NCBI GenBank assembly: GCA_900554325.1
Contig: USHA01000010.1
Span: forward strand, 1-37,855
Reading direction: 5' to 3'
From: an uncultured Collinsella sp.
Lineage (GTDB): Bacteria; Actinomycetota; Coriobacteriia; Coriobacteriales; Coriobacteriaceae
DNA length: 37,855 nucleotides
This document shows, one piece after another, positions 26,062 to 34,984 of this stretch (position 1 is the first letter of the stretch; the number at the start of each line of letters is the position of its first letter). The notes beneath the pieces are model-generated. The model was not told the origin of the DNA and searched no databases. It worked only from the letters and a program-made list of their open reading frames with translations. Made by a program: the position numbers and the translations under genes.

Positions 26062-28932
26062 ATGAGTCGCCGCAACACCGAGCTGCTCTTGCTCATCGCC
26101 TCGGCGTTCCCCGTCATCCTGCTGTATGCGATGTACGTCCTCACCGCGGGCGCTGCCATCTCCTTTGAGACGCTCGCCGTACCGATCGGCCTCTTTGCCG
26201 CCTTTGCCGCGGCCCACATTGCCGTGCGCATCTTGGCGCCCGGTGCCGACCCCGCCATCCTGCCCATCGTATTTATACTTTCGGGCATCGGCATCACGTT
26301 CGTGACGCGTCTCGCCCCCGCTCTCGCCATCTCACAGCTCATCATCCTGTTTGTCTCGGTGGCGCTCATGGTGGGAACGCTTGCACTAGTCAAAAACCTC
26401 GACGTGGTCATGCGCTACAAGTACACCTTTGGCATCATCGGCATCATTCTGCTGATGCTGCCTATCTTTATCGGCACCACGATCTCGGGCTCCAAGCTGT
26501 GGATTCGCATCGCGGGCTTTACCATCCAGCCCGGCGAGTTCGCCAAGGTCTTTATCGTCCTGTTCCTGGCCGGCTACCTGGCCGAGAACCGCGAGCTGCT
26601 CTCCATCTCCAACCGCAAGATTCTGGGCTTTAAGATCCCTCGCCTGCGACTGCTGCTGCCGCTGTTTGCCGTGTGGGGTGTGTGCCTGCTCGTCGTCGTC
26701 TTCGAACGCGACCTGGGTTCGGCCGTGCTGTTCTACACCATCTTCTTGCTGATGCTCTACGTTGCCACGGGGCGCTTTTCGTATGTCGTTATCGGCCTTG
26801 CGCTCTTAGCCGTTGGAGCCGTGGGCGCCTACAAGTTCCTGTCTCACGTTCAGGTGCGTTTCCAGGTTTGGCTCGATCCGTTTAAGGACGCCCAGGGCCA
26901 GGGCTACCAGATCGTCCAGTCGCTCTTCTCGCTTGCCGATGGCGGTCTGGTCGGTGTTGGCATCGGCAACGGCATGGCCAACAACATCCCTGTCGTCGAG
27001 TCCGACTTTATCTTCTCGGCTATCGGCGAGGAGATGGGCCTTTTGGGCGGCGGCGCCGTGCTCATCCTGTTTATGCTCTTTGCCGTGCGTGGCCTCACCA
27101 CGGCTGCCCGCGCTAAATCCGACCTCGCCGCCTTTAGTGCCACAGGCCTTACGGCCGCCATCAGCTTCCAGGCCTTCTTGATCGTTGGCGGCGTAACCCG
27201 CCTGATCCCGCTGACCGGCGTCACCCTGCCCTTTATGAGCCAGGGCGGCTCCTCTCTGCTGGCGAGCTTTATCATCGTCGCGCTCCTGCTGCGCGCCGGT
27301 GACGAGGCGACCGGACGCGAGGCCGAGCTTACCGGCACCGGCACCATGGCCGCCATCACCGATGATCAGGTCGCATCTGCCGCCGCCCCGACGGGCACGC
27401 GCTTTGCCACCTCGTCTTCCTACGGCAGCGGCAGCCATTCCGTCGGCTCGCGCATGCGCCGTCGCCTGCTCGACACGCCTGAATCCGGTGTGCTCGGCCG
27501 CGTTGCTCTTGCCAACCGTCTAACCCGCGCGGTGCTCGCCTTTACGGCGCTGTTCGCCATCCTTATCGGCAACCTCACCTATGTCCAGGTCATTAAGGCC
27601 AAGGACTATCAGGACATGCCGACCAACAACCACACCATCGCCCGCTCCAAGTACATCCAGCGCGGCTCCATCATCACGTCCGACGGCGTGACGCTGGCCG
27701 AGTCGCTGCAGCAGGAGGACGGCACCTACGTACGCTCCTACCCCAACGGCAACATGGCCGCGCACGTGGTGGGCTACGTGAGCCAGCAATACGGCACCGC
27801 CGGCATCGAGAGCGTCATGAACGATACGCTCACCGGCTCCAAGGATTACTCCAGCTGGAACAACGCCATTGCATCGCTCGCGGGGCAGACCCAGCCGGGC
27901 AATACCGCCAAGCTCACCATCGACTCGCGCATCCAGACGGCTGCCGAGCAGGCGCTCAAGGGCTTTAAGGGCGCTGTGGTGGTCATGGATCCGCGCACCG
28001 GTGCAGTCCTTGCGTGCGCGAGTTCGCCCACCTACGACAACACCAACATCGATGCACTGATGCAGTCGGGCGGCGGCGAGGACGGCTCCATGTACGACCG
28101 TGCCATGGACGCGCTGTACACCCCGGGCTCGACCTTTAAGGTCGTCACACTCTCCGCGGCGCTCGAAACCGGCACCGCCAGCCTTACCAGCACGTACCAG
28201 GCGCCCGGCTCCATGGACATCGGCAACGCGCCGGTCACCAACTCCGCCAACGAAAGCTACGGCACCATCAGCCTGCAGCAGGCCTTCGCCGTGTCGTCTA
28301 ACGTCGTCTTTGGCCAGGTGGCCAACGAGGTCGGCGCCAACTCGCTCGTCCAGTTTGCCAACGCCTTTGGCTACGGCCAAAAGCTCGGTCAGGATCTGAC
28401 CACCGCAGCTTCCATCATGGCCGACCCGTCGCTTATGACCGAGTGGGAGACCGCCTGGGCCGGCGCCGGCCAGCCTGTCGGCATGGACCACACGCCCGGC
28501 CCGCAGACCACCGTCATGCAAAACGCCGTGATTGCCGCCGCCATCGCCAACAGCGGCGTGATCATGGACCCGTTCTTTGTGTCCCAGATACTCGCCCCGG
28601 ACGGGACCGTGGTTAAGACCACGCAGTCCCGCTCGCTGGGCCAGGCTGTCAGCTCTACCACCGCCGATCAGGTCAAGCAGGCCATGCTCGCCGTCGTCCA
28701 GTCCGGTACCGGCACCGATGCCCAGATTCCGGGCGTCAAGGTTGCCGGCAAGACCGGTTCGGCCGAGACCGGCGGCACCAACGTCAACTCTATGTTTGTT
28801 GGCTTTGCACCTTACGATTCACCCACGGTTGCCATCTCGGTGGCCCTGGAGGATTACGACAAGCACGACGTCGAGGCGGCCAAGATTGCCGGCATCGTCC
28901 TGACCGCGGCGCTCGCCGCACAGGGAGCGTGA
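26062..28932 (+). CDS. SEDS glycosyltransferase (RodA/FtsW family) fused to class B penicillin-binding protein
   Basis: 956 residues from the ATG at 26062 (AAAGGGAG upstream). Residues 1-430 are a multi-pass SEDS protein with FERDLGSAV and the catalytic-type aspartate in WLDPFKDAQGQGYQ, then GGLVGVGIGNG and MSQGGSS. A hydrophilic linker and a new membrane helix (about 485-505) lead to a transpeptidase: S690-T-F-K693, S745-S-N747 and K897-T-G899. The two activities polymerise and cross-link peptidoglycan and normally come from separate neighbouring genes (rodA and pbpA). The frame is uninterrupted across the junction, so the fusion is real in this sequence. Confidence 0.95.
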   Translation: MSRRNTELLLLIASAFPVILLYAMYVLTAGAAISFETLAVPIGLFAAFAAAHIAVRILAPGADPAILPIVFILSGIGITFVTRLAPALAISQLIILFVSVALMVGTLALVKNLDVVMRYKYTFGIIGIILLMLPIFIGTTISGSKLWIRIAGFTIQPGEFAKVFIVLFLAGYLAENRELLSISNRKILGFKIPRLRLLLPLFAVWGVCLLVVVFERDLGSAVLFYTIFLLMLYVATGRFSYVVIGLALLAVGAVGAYKFLSHVQVRFQVWLDPFKDAQGQGYQIVQSLFSLADGGLVGVGIGNGMANNIPVVESDFIFSAIGEEMGLLGGGAVLILFMLFAVRGLTTAARAKSDLAAFSATGLTAAISFQAFLIVGGVTRLIPLTGVTLPFMSQGGSSLLASFIIVALLLRAGDEATGREAELTGTGTMAAITDDQVASAAAPTGTRFATSSSYGSGSHSVGSRMRRRLLDTPESGVLGRVALANRLTRAVLAFTALFAILIGNLTYVQVIKAKDYQDMPTNNHTIARSKYIQRGSIITSDGVTLAESLQQEDGTYVRSYPNGNMAAHVVGYVSQQYGTAGIESVMNDTLTGSKDYSSWNNAIASLAGQTQPGNTAKLTIDSRIQTAAEQALKGFKGAVVVMDPRTGAVLACASSPTYDNTNIDALMQSGGGEDGSMYDRAMDALYTPGSTFKVVTLSAALETGTASLTSTYQAPGSMDIGNAPVTNSANESYGTISLQQAFAVSSNVVFGQVANEVGANSLVQFANAFGYGQKLGQDLTTAASIMADPSLMTEWETAWAGAGQPVGMDHTPGPQTTVMQNAVIAAAIANSGVIMDPFFVSQILAPDGTVVKTTQSRSLGQAVSSTTADQVKQAMLAVVQSGTGTDAQIPGVKVAGKTGSAETGGTNVNSMFVGFAPYDSPTVAISVALEDYDKHDVEAAKIAGIVLTAALAAQGA

Positions 28933-29064
28933 TGCCCGTGATCAAAGCGGATACTTGGGGCACGCCGCGGCCGATGAGCTAGCGGCAACGCGCCACACGG
29001 CTCCAGCGGCCACACATTTGGTACTACACACATCGTTGAGCGAATAGTTATGTTAGGAGCAGGA

Positions 29065-31011
29065 ATGGAACAGAGGGTCCTCGGGGGAAGATACCTCCTC
29101 AAGGATAAGGTGGGAACAGGCGGCATGGCGACCGTCTTCCGTGCACAGGATCAGGTCCTCGACCGCACGGTTGCCGTCAAGATCATGCTGCCGCAGTATG
29201 CCGGCGACGCAACCTTCGCCGCACGCTTTAAGCAGGAGGCCCAGGCAGCTGCCGGCCTGTCCTCCCCCTATATCGTAGGCGTCTACGACTGGGGCAAGGA
29301 CGGCGACACCTATTACATCGTCATGGAGTACCTGCGCGGTACCGACCTTAAGAGCGGCATCAAGAGCCACGGCGCCCTCGATCCCAAGAAGGTCGCGCAG
29401 ATCGGCTCGCAGATCAGCTCCGCGCTTTCGGTCGCACACAAGCACGAGATCATCCACCGCGACATCAAGCCGCAAAACATCATGGTGCTGCCCGACGGCA
29501 ACATCAAGGTAATGGATTTTGGCATCGCACGCGCCAAGAACAGCCACCTCACGCAGGATAACAACGTGCTGGGCACCGCCCACTATGTAAGCCCCGAGCA
29601 GACCCGCGGCCAGGACCTCGGTCCTACCTCAGATATCTACTCACTGGGTGTCGTCATGTACGAGTGCGCCACCGGCCGCGTACCCTTTGACGGCGACGAC
29701 GCCATCTCGGTCGCGCTCAAGCAGGTCAACGAGCTCCCCATCCCGCCGAGCCAGATCAACTCCGGCGTCGATGCCGACCTGGAGCGCATCATCCTCAAGT
29801 GCATGGAGAAGGACCCGGCAAACCGCTTCCAGACGGCCGACGAGCTGCGCCAAGTACTCAACAGCTACCTGTCCGGCCGCGCCGTCAACGTCTCGGAGCC
29901 CACGCGTATCATCGGTGCCGCCGGCGACCTGGGTGCCACCAAGACCCGCGAGCTTTCCGACTCAACACGCGCAATGGTTCGTCCCGTCTCGGGCGTGAGC
30001 GGTCAAAACACCGCCCGTAGCGCTGTCTCGGGCTCCACGGGCTCCTACGAGGTCGAGAAGCCTAAGTCCAACAAGAACAAGATCATCGCCGCCGTGATTG
30101 CCGCCGTCGCCGTGATTGGCGTTGTAGTGGCCTTTGCCACGGGCATGTTCAGTGGCGAACAGGTCACGGTGCCCGACGTGCTGGGCAAGGACCAGGAAAC
30201 CGCTATTGAGCTGATCAAGGAAGCCGGCCTTGAGGTTGGCACCGTCGACCAGAGCTACAACGACGATGTCGACGAGGGAAAGGTCGCTGAGCAGACCCCC
30301 AACGGCAACACCAAGAAGGCCAAGGGCACGAGGGTGAACCTGGTAATCTCCAAGGGCCCTAAGCCCTCCGAGAAGGTTGAGGTTCCGCAGCTCCTCGGCC
30401 TGACCAAGGACCAAGCAGAAGCCGCACTGGCAAGCGTTGGCCTGAAGGGCAACGCCTCCGAGGAGGCCAACGAGGCTGATGAGGGCCAGGTCTTTGAGCA
30501 GGGCACCGAAGCCGGTAAGGAAGTCGCGAAGGGCACGACCATCTCGTACAAGGTCTCGAGCGGCCCGGATACCACGTCCGTCCCCGACCTGACCGACATG
30601 ACCGAGGCCCAGGCGCGCAACGCCCTCGATATGGCAGGCTTTGGTGTCGACGTGAGCTACCAGGAGAACGACTCGGTTACCGAGGGCACCGTGATCAGCT
30701 GGAACCCCAGCGGCAAGCAGAAGCCCGGCGCCACGATTACCGTCGTCATCGCCAAGAAGTCCGGCAAGGCCACCGTCCCGGGCAACCTGTACGGCAAGAG
30801 CATTTCCGCCGCCGTTACCGCGCTCAACAACGCCGGTTTCTATAACATTGGCTTCTGTGACCAGAACGGCAATCCCGTAAGCGGTAACGAGGATGCAACC
30901 GTTACGGGCGTCTCCCCCACTGGAAAGCAGTCCACCGACAGCACGATTACGCTGACGGTCGCACTTTCTGGCTCCACCTCGGGTGACGATTCCGGCACGA
31001 CGACTAACTAG
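29065..31011 (+). CDS. pknB: PASTA-domain Ser/Thr protein kinase (PknB type)
   Basis: 648 residues from the ATG at 29065, which has AGGAG directly upstream; the ATG at 29050 lacks one. The kinase domain has GTGGMATV, K39, HRD 131-133 and DFG 151-153, so the HRD arginine is present. A juxtamembrane linker rich in Ser/Thr is followed by a helix (about 340-361) and four PASTA repeats outside (from 366 to the end), which sense muropeptides or lipid II. It controls cell-wall growth and division. It follows the SEDS-PBP gene after 132 bases and ends in a strong terminator. Confidence 0.95.
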   Translation: MEQRVLGGRYLLKDKVGTGGMATVFRAQDQVLDRTVAVKIMLPQYAGDATFAARFKQEAQAAAGLSSPYIVGVYDWGKDGDTYYIVMEYLRGTDLKSGIKSHGALDPKKVAQIGSQISSALSVAHKHEIIHRDIKPQNIMVLPDGNIKVMDFGIARAKNSHLTQDNNVLGTAHYVSPEQTRGQDLGPTSDIYSLGVVMYECATGRVPFDGDDAISVALKQVNELPIPPSQINSGVDADLERIILKCMEKDPANRFQTADELRQVLNSYLSGRAVNVSEPTRIIGAAGDLGATKTRELSDSTRAMVRPVSGVSGQNTARSAVSGSTGSYEVEKPKSNKNKIIAAVIAAVAVIGVVVAFATGMFSGEQVTVPDVLGKDQETAIELIKEAGLEVGTVDQSYNDDVDEGKVAEQTPNGNTKKAKGTRVNLVISKGPKPSEKVEVPQLLGLTKDQAEAALASVGLKGNASEEANEADEGQVFEQGTEAGKEVAKGTTISYKVSSGPDTTSVPDLTDMTEAQARNALDMAGFGVDVSYQENDSVTEGTVISWNPSGKQKPGATITVVIAKKSGKATVPGNLYGKSISAAVTALNNAGFYNIGFCDQNGNPVSGNEDATVTGVSPTGKQSTDSTITLTVALSGSTSGDDSGTTTN

Positions 31012-31062
31012 TCGACAACCCATCACCTGCAGCGGCTATGGCCGCAAACATATTCGCTCAGA

Positions 31063-31100
31063 AGCGCCCGCTTGCTCCCCGGCAAGCGGGCGCTTTGTTT
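31063..31100 (+). terminator. Terminator after the PASTA kinase gene
   Basis: A perfect 13-bp stem, AGCGCCCGCTTGC with its complement (31082-31094), six-base loop, followed by TTGTTT. Ends the plus-strand cluster. Confidence 0.85.
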
Positions 31101-31188
31101 ATCGACAGGCCAGGGCTCCATAGCAACACAAAGAGGCCCGCAAAAACAAGCCTCCCAGGTGACAACAGAATATGTAATGCAGTAATTA

Positions 31189-31386
31189 CTAGCCGCAGAA
31201 CTTCACCATGGTCTCGACCACGAGCTTCTCGGAGTTGAGCTGCTGTATCATGATGCCCTGCTGGAACAGCGGGATGTTGGCGCGCGTGCGCTCCGGATCG
31301 GAGTGCTCGACGAACTCCTTCTTATCCAAGGTGCAGACCGAGCGCGACAAAACGACTTCGAAGCGACCCATTACGGCATCGTGCAT
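31189..31386 (-). CDS. Possible small protein (65 aa), unrecognised
   Basis: An open frame on the minus strand reading MHDAVMGRFEVVLSRSVC..., with a protein-like composition and GC-rich third positions, ending MVKFCG. No ribosome site is clear and no family is recognised. It lies head-to-head with the LacI gene, whose probable -10 (31391-31396) is just outside it. It could be a real small gene or chance. Confidence 0.3.
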   Translation of the reverse strand: MHDAVMGRFEVVLSRSVCTLDKKEFVEHSDPERTRANIPLFQQGIMIQQLNSEKLVVETMVKFCG

Positions 31387-31390
31387 GCGC

Positions 31391-31415
31391 TACAATCTCG
31401 GTTAATCTGTTAACC
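31391..31415 (+). promoter_or_regulatory. lacI promoter with autoregulatory-looking operator
   Basis: TACAAT at 31391-31396 (-10) is followed at once by GGTTAA-TCTG-TTAACC (31400-31415), a symmetric site that would cover the start of transcription. The -35 is weak. Matches the sites in front of rpe and deoR. Confidence 0.55.
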
Positions 31416-31438
31416 ACCCGAAAGCAGCAGGAGGCCCC

Positions 31439-32449
31439 ATGCCCACACCAGGCAAGCGCCCATCCATGCGCCAGATTGCCGTCGCGGCCGGCGTATCCGT
31501 CGCCACGGTCTCCCACGTCATCAACGGCAGCGGCCGTTTTTCCGAAGACACCCGCAAACGCGTGGAAGCCGCCCTAAAGGAATACGGCTACGTCACGAAC
31601 ATGGCGGCGAAGAGCCTCCGTATGGCCCAGTCCCGGACCATCGGCATGATCGTGCCGGACATCTCCAACGACTTCTTTTCCAAGATCGCCCTGCATGTGG
31701 AGCGCGAGCTGGCAACCGAGGACTACTCGGTCTTTGTTTGCAACAGCGCCAATGACCCCGCCCGCGAGCGTGACTACTTCCGCACGCTGGCAAGCAAGCA
31801 GGCCGACGGTATCATCTGTATCTCCGGCCTGCGCAGGCTCGACGGCGAGTTCGTCCCCCACGGAATCCCCGTGGTCTGCATCGACCGTGCGCCCGAAAAC
31901 GACCTCGGTTTCCCACACGTGGGCTCCGACAATATCGGCGGTGGCTACATGGCGACCGAGCACCTCATCGAGCGCGGCTGCAAGGACATCCTGAGCATCT
32001 CGAGTTTTACCGCCAACTACCCCGGCAACGAGCGCCAGATGGGCTACGAGCGGGCGCTCGCCGCGCACGGAATGCCGCTACGCCGCGACTACCAGCTGTT
32101 TGTCTCGGGTAAGCAGCCGAGCATCATCGAGTCGGAAGAGCTCGTGACCGACTTCCTCTCCACGGGCTGCCCCGTCGACGGCGTCTTCGCCCATAGCGAC
32201 CACGCAGCCGTGGGCGCGCTGCGTGCGCTCGTTGCCGCCGGCAAGCGCGTACCCGAAGACGTCCGTCTCATCGGCTTCGACGATTCCGTTTACGCGCAGC
32301 TTCCGACACCGCAAATCAGCACCATCCGCCGCTTCCCCGAGCGCCTCGCGCACGAGGGATGTCAGGCCCTGCTCGCCCTGCTGCGCGGCGAAGAGCCCGA
32401 GATGGAGACGCTTGTCCCCGTTAAGCTCGTGCAACGCGCGAGCAGCTAG
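31439..32449 (+). CDS. LacI-family transcriptional regulator
   Basis: 336 residues. Helix-turn-helix MRQIAVAAGVSVATVSHVIN with the hinge helix ending in AAKSLRMAQSR, then a periplasmic-binding-type sugar domain (GMIVPDISNDFFS, GIICISG, GFDDSVYA). ATG behind AGGAGG. It is separated from rpiB by a two-way terminator and points toward it. I infer it represses the sugar genes at 32549-34760, because the same operator-like sequence stands before its own gene, rpe and deoR. The effector sugar phosphate is not deducible. Confidence 0.93.
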   Translation: MPTPGKRPSMRQIAVAAGVSVATVSHVINGSGRFSEDTRKRVEAALKEYGYVTNMAAKSLRMAQSRTIGMIVPDISNDFFSKIALHVERELATEDYSVFVCNSANDPARERDYFRTLASKQADGIICISGLRRLDGEFVPHGIPVVCIDRAPENDLGFPHVGSDNIGGGYMATEHLIERGCKDILSISSFTANYPGNERQMGYERALAAHGMPLRRDYQLFVSGKQPSIIESEELVTDFLSTGCPVDGVFAHSDHAAVGALRALVAAGKRVPEDVRLIGFDDSVYAQLPTPQISTIRRFPERLAHEGCQALLALLRGEEPEMETLVPVKLVQRASS

Positions 32450-32511
32450 ACAGCGGGCAGCGAATAGCCGCGTTTTTCTCTCGCATGTGCTCTATCCCAC
32501 GCGCGACATGC

Positions 32512-32545
32512 AAAAAGCCCGCCACCACACGGGTGACGGGCTTTT
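32512..32545. terminator. Bidirectional terminator between lacI and rpiB
   Basis: AAAAGCCCG (32513-32521) pairs with CGGGCTTTT (32537-32545), extended inside by CACC/GGTG, with A and T runs on both sides. Serves both convergent genes. Confidence 0.8.
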
Positions 32546-32548
32546 CCG

Positions 32549-33025
32549 CTACCAGCCGCGTGCTTCCTCCGCACGTACGAGCTGACGAGCCTCGATCTGG
32601 CGAATCATATCGATGCGTCGCTGGTGACGGCCGCCCTCGAACTCGCCGGTGAGCCAGGCGTCGACAATCATTTTGGCCAGCTCGATGCCTACCACACGAG
32701 CACCAAATGCGAGCATGTTGGTGTTGTTGTGCTCGCGCGACAGGCGAGCGGAATACGGCTCAGAGCAGGTGCAGCAACGGATACCGCGCACCTTGTTGGC
32801 GGCAAGCGAGATGCCCACACCCGTACCGCAGATAACGATACCGCGATCAACCTCGCCGGACATGACAGCGTCCGCCACGGCCTCACCCGCGATGGGATAG
32901 TCAAAGCGCTCGGTGCTGTCCGTACCGAAGTTCACGACTTCGTAGCCGTACTTCTCCTGGATATACGCCGTGATGGCTTCCTTGTACTCGACTGCGACGT
33001 GGTCGTTTCCAATACCGATCTTCAA
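32549..33025 (-). CDS. rpiB: RpiB/LacAB-family sugar-phosphate isomerase
   Basis: 158 residues, close to the usual 145-155. Begins MKIGIGNDHVAVEYKEAI with the GNDH substrate motif, has the catalytic cysteine in VICGTGVGIS, and NNTNMLAFGAR. The family interconverts aldose and ketose 5-phosphates (ribose-5-P/ribulose-5-P) or allose-6-P/allulose-6-P. It follows the epimerase gene by 72 bases on the same strand, so they are probably cotranscribed. Given its partner it may act on a hexose phosphate rather than ribose-5-P. Confidence 0.9.
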   Translation of the reverse strand: MKIGIGNDHVAVEYKEAITAYIQEKYGYEVVNFGTDSTERFDYPIAGEAVADAVMSGEVDRGIVICGTGVGISLAANKVRGIRCCTCSEPYSARLSREHNNTNMLAFGARVVGIELAKMIVDAWLTGEFEGGRHQRRIDMIRQIEARQLVRAEEARGW

Positions 33026-33097
33026 AAGAGACCCCTTTCCATAAGAACCATTCGCGCATGCCGCGCGCTCAATCCGTCCTAATTCGCCGTTCCGCTT

Positions 33098-33751
33098 CTA
33101 ATACACCTCGCCGGCGCGCAAACGGCGCAGACACTCCTCGTAACCAGCGTCCTTGCCAAACAGCGCACTGGTGCCCAGGATAAATCCGTCCGCGCCAATG
33201 GCGGACAGGTCGCGCACGCGCTCGGGCGAGCAGGCGCCGTCGATCATGAGCTTGAAGCCAAAGCGTTCCTTCAGCGCGGCAAGGCGACGCACCTTGTCGT
33301 TCGTGAACTCGATAAAGCTCTGACCGGCAAAACCCGGATTCACCGTCATGACCATCACGTAATCGCAGAGGTTCAACATCTCCTCGATCTCGGAGATAGA
33401 GGTGTCGGGGTTCACGGCGATACCGGCGCTCTTGCCGAGGGACTTAATCGCGGCGAGTGTCTTGACCACGTAACGCTCGGACTCCGGATGGATATAGATG
33501 ATGTCCGCGCCGGCGGAGGCGAAAAGTTCAACCTTGCTGGCAGGATTCTCGACCATAAGGTGCACGTCGACGAGCTTGTTGGTGGCAGCTCGCACGGCCT
33601 TGATGTCTTCGAGACCCATGGCGAAATTGGGAACGAAACTGCCGTCCATCACGTCGCAATGGAAGATGTCGATGCCGGCGGCGTCGAGATCCTCGACGGT
33701 CGCACGCAGATTGCCGTAGTCGGCGCACATGAGACTGGGGCAGAGCAGCAT
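33098..33751 (-). CDS. rpe: Ribulose-phosphate 3-epimerase family protein (Rpe/AlsE-like)
   Basis: 217 residues, a TIM barrel. Metal and phosphate sites are visible: HCDVMDGSFVPN, DVHLMVENP, MTVNPGFAGQSF and IDGACS. It begins LLCPSLMCAD and ends with LGTSALFG; these features (SLMC, GTS-LF) are nearer to D-allulose-6-phosphate 3-epimerase as I remember it than to pentose Rpe. AAGGAG precedes the ATG at 33751. Next to an RpiB-family isomerase, a PTS and two sugar regulators, a role in catabolism of a rare hexose such as allose or allulose is plausible, but pentose use is not excluded. Confidence 0.88.
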   Translation of the reverse strand: MLLCPSLMCADYGNLRATVEDLDAAGIDIFHCDVMDGSFVPNFAMGLEDIKAVRAATNKLVDVHLMVENPASKVELFASAGADIIYIHPESERYVVKTLAAIKSLGKSAGIAVNPDTSISEIEEMLNLCDYVMVMTVNPGFAGQSFIEFTNDKVRRLAALKERFGFKLMIDGACSPERVRDLSAIGADGFILGTSALFGKDAGYEECLRRLRAGEVY

Positions 33752-33793
33752 AGTGAACTCCTTATCTGCTCGGTGATTATCTACTCGGTGGTA

Positions 33794-33842
33794 ATTAATC
33801 GTTTAACCTTTATCTACAGTCTGGCTGATTAATCGTTTAACC
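33794..33842 (-). promoter_or_regulatory. rpe-rpiB promoter with two operator copies
   Basis: -35 TTAAAC (33840-33835), 18-base spacer, -10 TAGATA (33816-33811). The 15-mer ATTAATCGTTTAACC occurs exactly twice, at 33828-33842 (over the -35) and 33794-33808 (over the predicted start of transcription), 34 bases apart. This is a repression layout for a LacI-type protein. Confidence 0.65.
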
Positions 33843-34016
33843 ACGTTGTTAACCTGCAGGCTTTTCCAGATTCACAACGTTGCCATATTTGCCTATCTAG
33901 CTGGTATCATGCAGGAGCCCGCACCACGAAACGCTGTCGTATTCCCTAGGAAGAAATCCCGCTACGCGGACAGCAGCAGCCAGGGGCCGCAATCCGCAGA
34001 CCTGAGCCCGGACCCC

Positions 34017-34760
34017 CTACGCTCCAGGCGTGATCAGGCGCGCGCACTGGGCGATCTTCTCGTCATAGGACTCCGCGATAATCGACACACCATCGAACCC
34101 AAACGCGCGAACATTCGAGAACTGATGGAACTTCGAGCTGTCGCACAGCACGTACGCCTTATTCGAATTCTCGCGCACGATGCGCTTCTTCGCCGCCTCA
34201 ACGTAGGAGGGCGTCATGACGCCGCGGTCCTCGTCAATCGCGTTGGTCCCGATAAACGCCTTATCGAAGTACAGATCGCGCAGGATCGATTCGGTCATAG
34301 AACCGCAGAACGAGGAGTTCACATAGTTGAACTCGCCACCCACCACGATGAGCTGGGCGCGCGTCTCGCTCTTAATCAGGCACGCCGAGGCATCCGTCGT
34401 GTAAATTGTCACGTCGCGGTCGAGCAGCAGACGCAGCAGCGCCGTGCAGGTGGAACCCGAGTCCAAGTAGAGCGTGTCCCCGTCCTCAACAAAACGCAAG
34501 GCGACTTGGGCAATCTGTTCCTTCTCACTCCCGTGTAGGCCCGAACGCGTCGAGATACTCACCTCGTGGACAGCCGAGAGGAGCCTCACCGCGCCGCCCG
34601 AAAGATGCTCAACCTTGCCAAGCGCCTCCAGCTCCTTGAGGTCGCGACGTAGCGTCGAAATAGAGACGCCCGGCAGCTCCTCCTGCAGCTCGGAAATCCT
34701 CGCGAGGCCCGACTTCTGCAGGCACTCTACAATTCGCTCCTGGCGCTCATACGGAATCAT
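34017..34760 (-). CDS. DeoR-family transcriptional regulator
   Basis: 247 residues from the ATG at 34760 (MIPYERQERIVECL, with GGAGAGG upstream); an earlier in-frame start at 34895 is not family-like. N-terminal winged helix (about 3-60: ISELQEELPGVSISTLRRDL), then the sugar-phosphate sensor domain (LDSGSTCTALL, GSMTESILRDLYFDKAFIG). Lies downstream of the PTS genes on the same strand, 224 bases away with its own probable operator. Probable repressor of the PTS/isomerase operon. Confidence 0.93.
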   Translation of the reverse strand: MIPYERQERIVECLQKSGLARISELQEELPGVSISTLRRDLKELEALGKVEHLSGGAVRLLSAVHEVSISTRSGLHGSEKEQIAQVALRFVEDGDTLYLDSGSTCTALLRLLLDRDVTIYTTDASACLIKSETRAQLIVVGGEFNYVNSSFCGSMTESILRDLYFDKAFIGTNAIDEDRGVMTPSYVEAAKKRIVRENSNKAYVLCDSSKFHQFSNVRAFGFDGVSIIAESYDEKIAQCARLITPGA

Positions 34761-34866
34761 ATTGGGAACCTCTCCAAACCACTCTGCTTCACGCTCGTTC
34801 ATTTCTTTTCGAAAAGTGTAACGCACAAGCAGAATAGCGGCCGCCACCTGTTGCGATGACGACCGC

Positions 34867-34907
34867 TTAATCGATTGACCTACCCTCTCGTTCACAATTT
34901 GAACGAG
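34867..34907. promoter_or_regulatory. Operator sites upstream of deoR
   Basis: TTAATCGATTGACC (34867-34880) fits the element found at lacI and rpe. Beside it is CTCGTTCA (34887-34894) with its inverted copy TGAACGAG (34900-34907) around CAATT, a different symmetric site that could serve DeoR itself. Confidence 0.45.
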
Positions 34908-34984
34908 GTTGACACACCTCGCGTAAGCGCGACGCTCTTCAAGCGAAGAGAACGACCCTAGGAGAGGCGGCGCATCCGGGGCTC

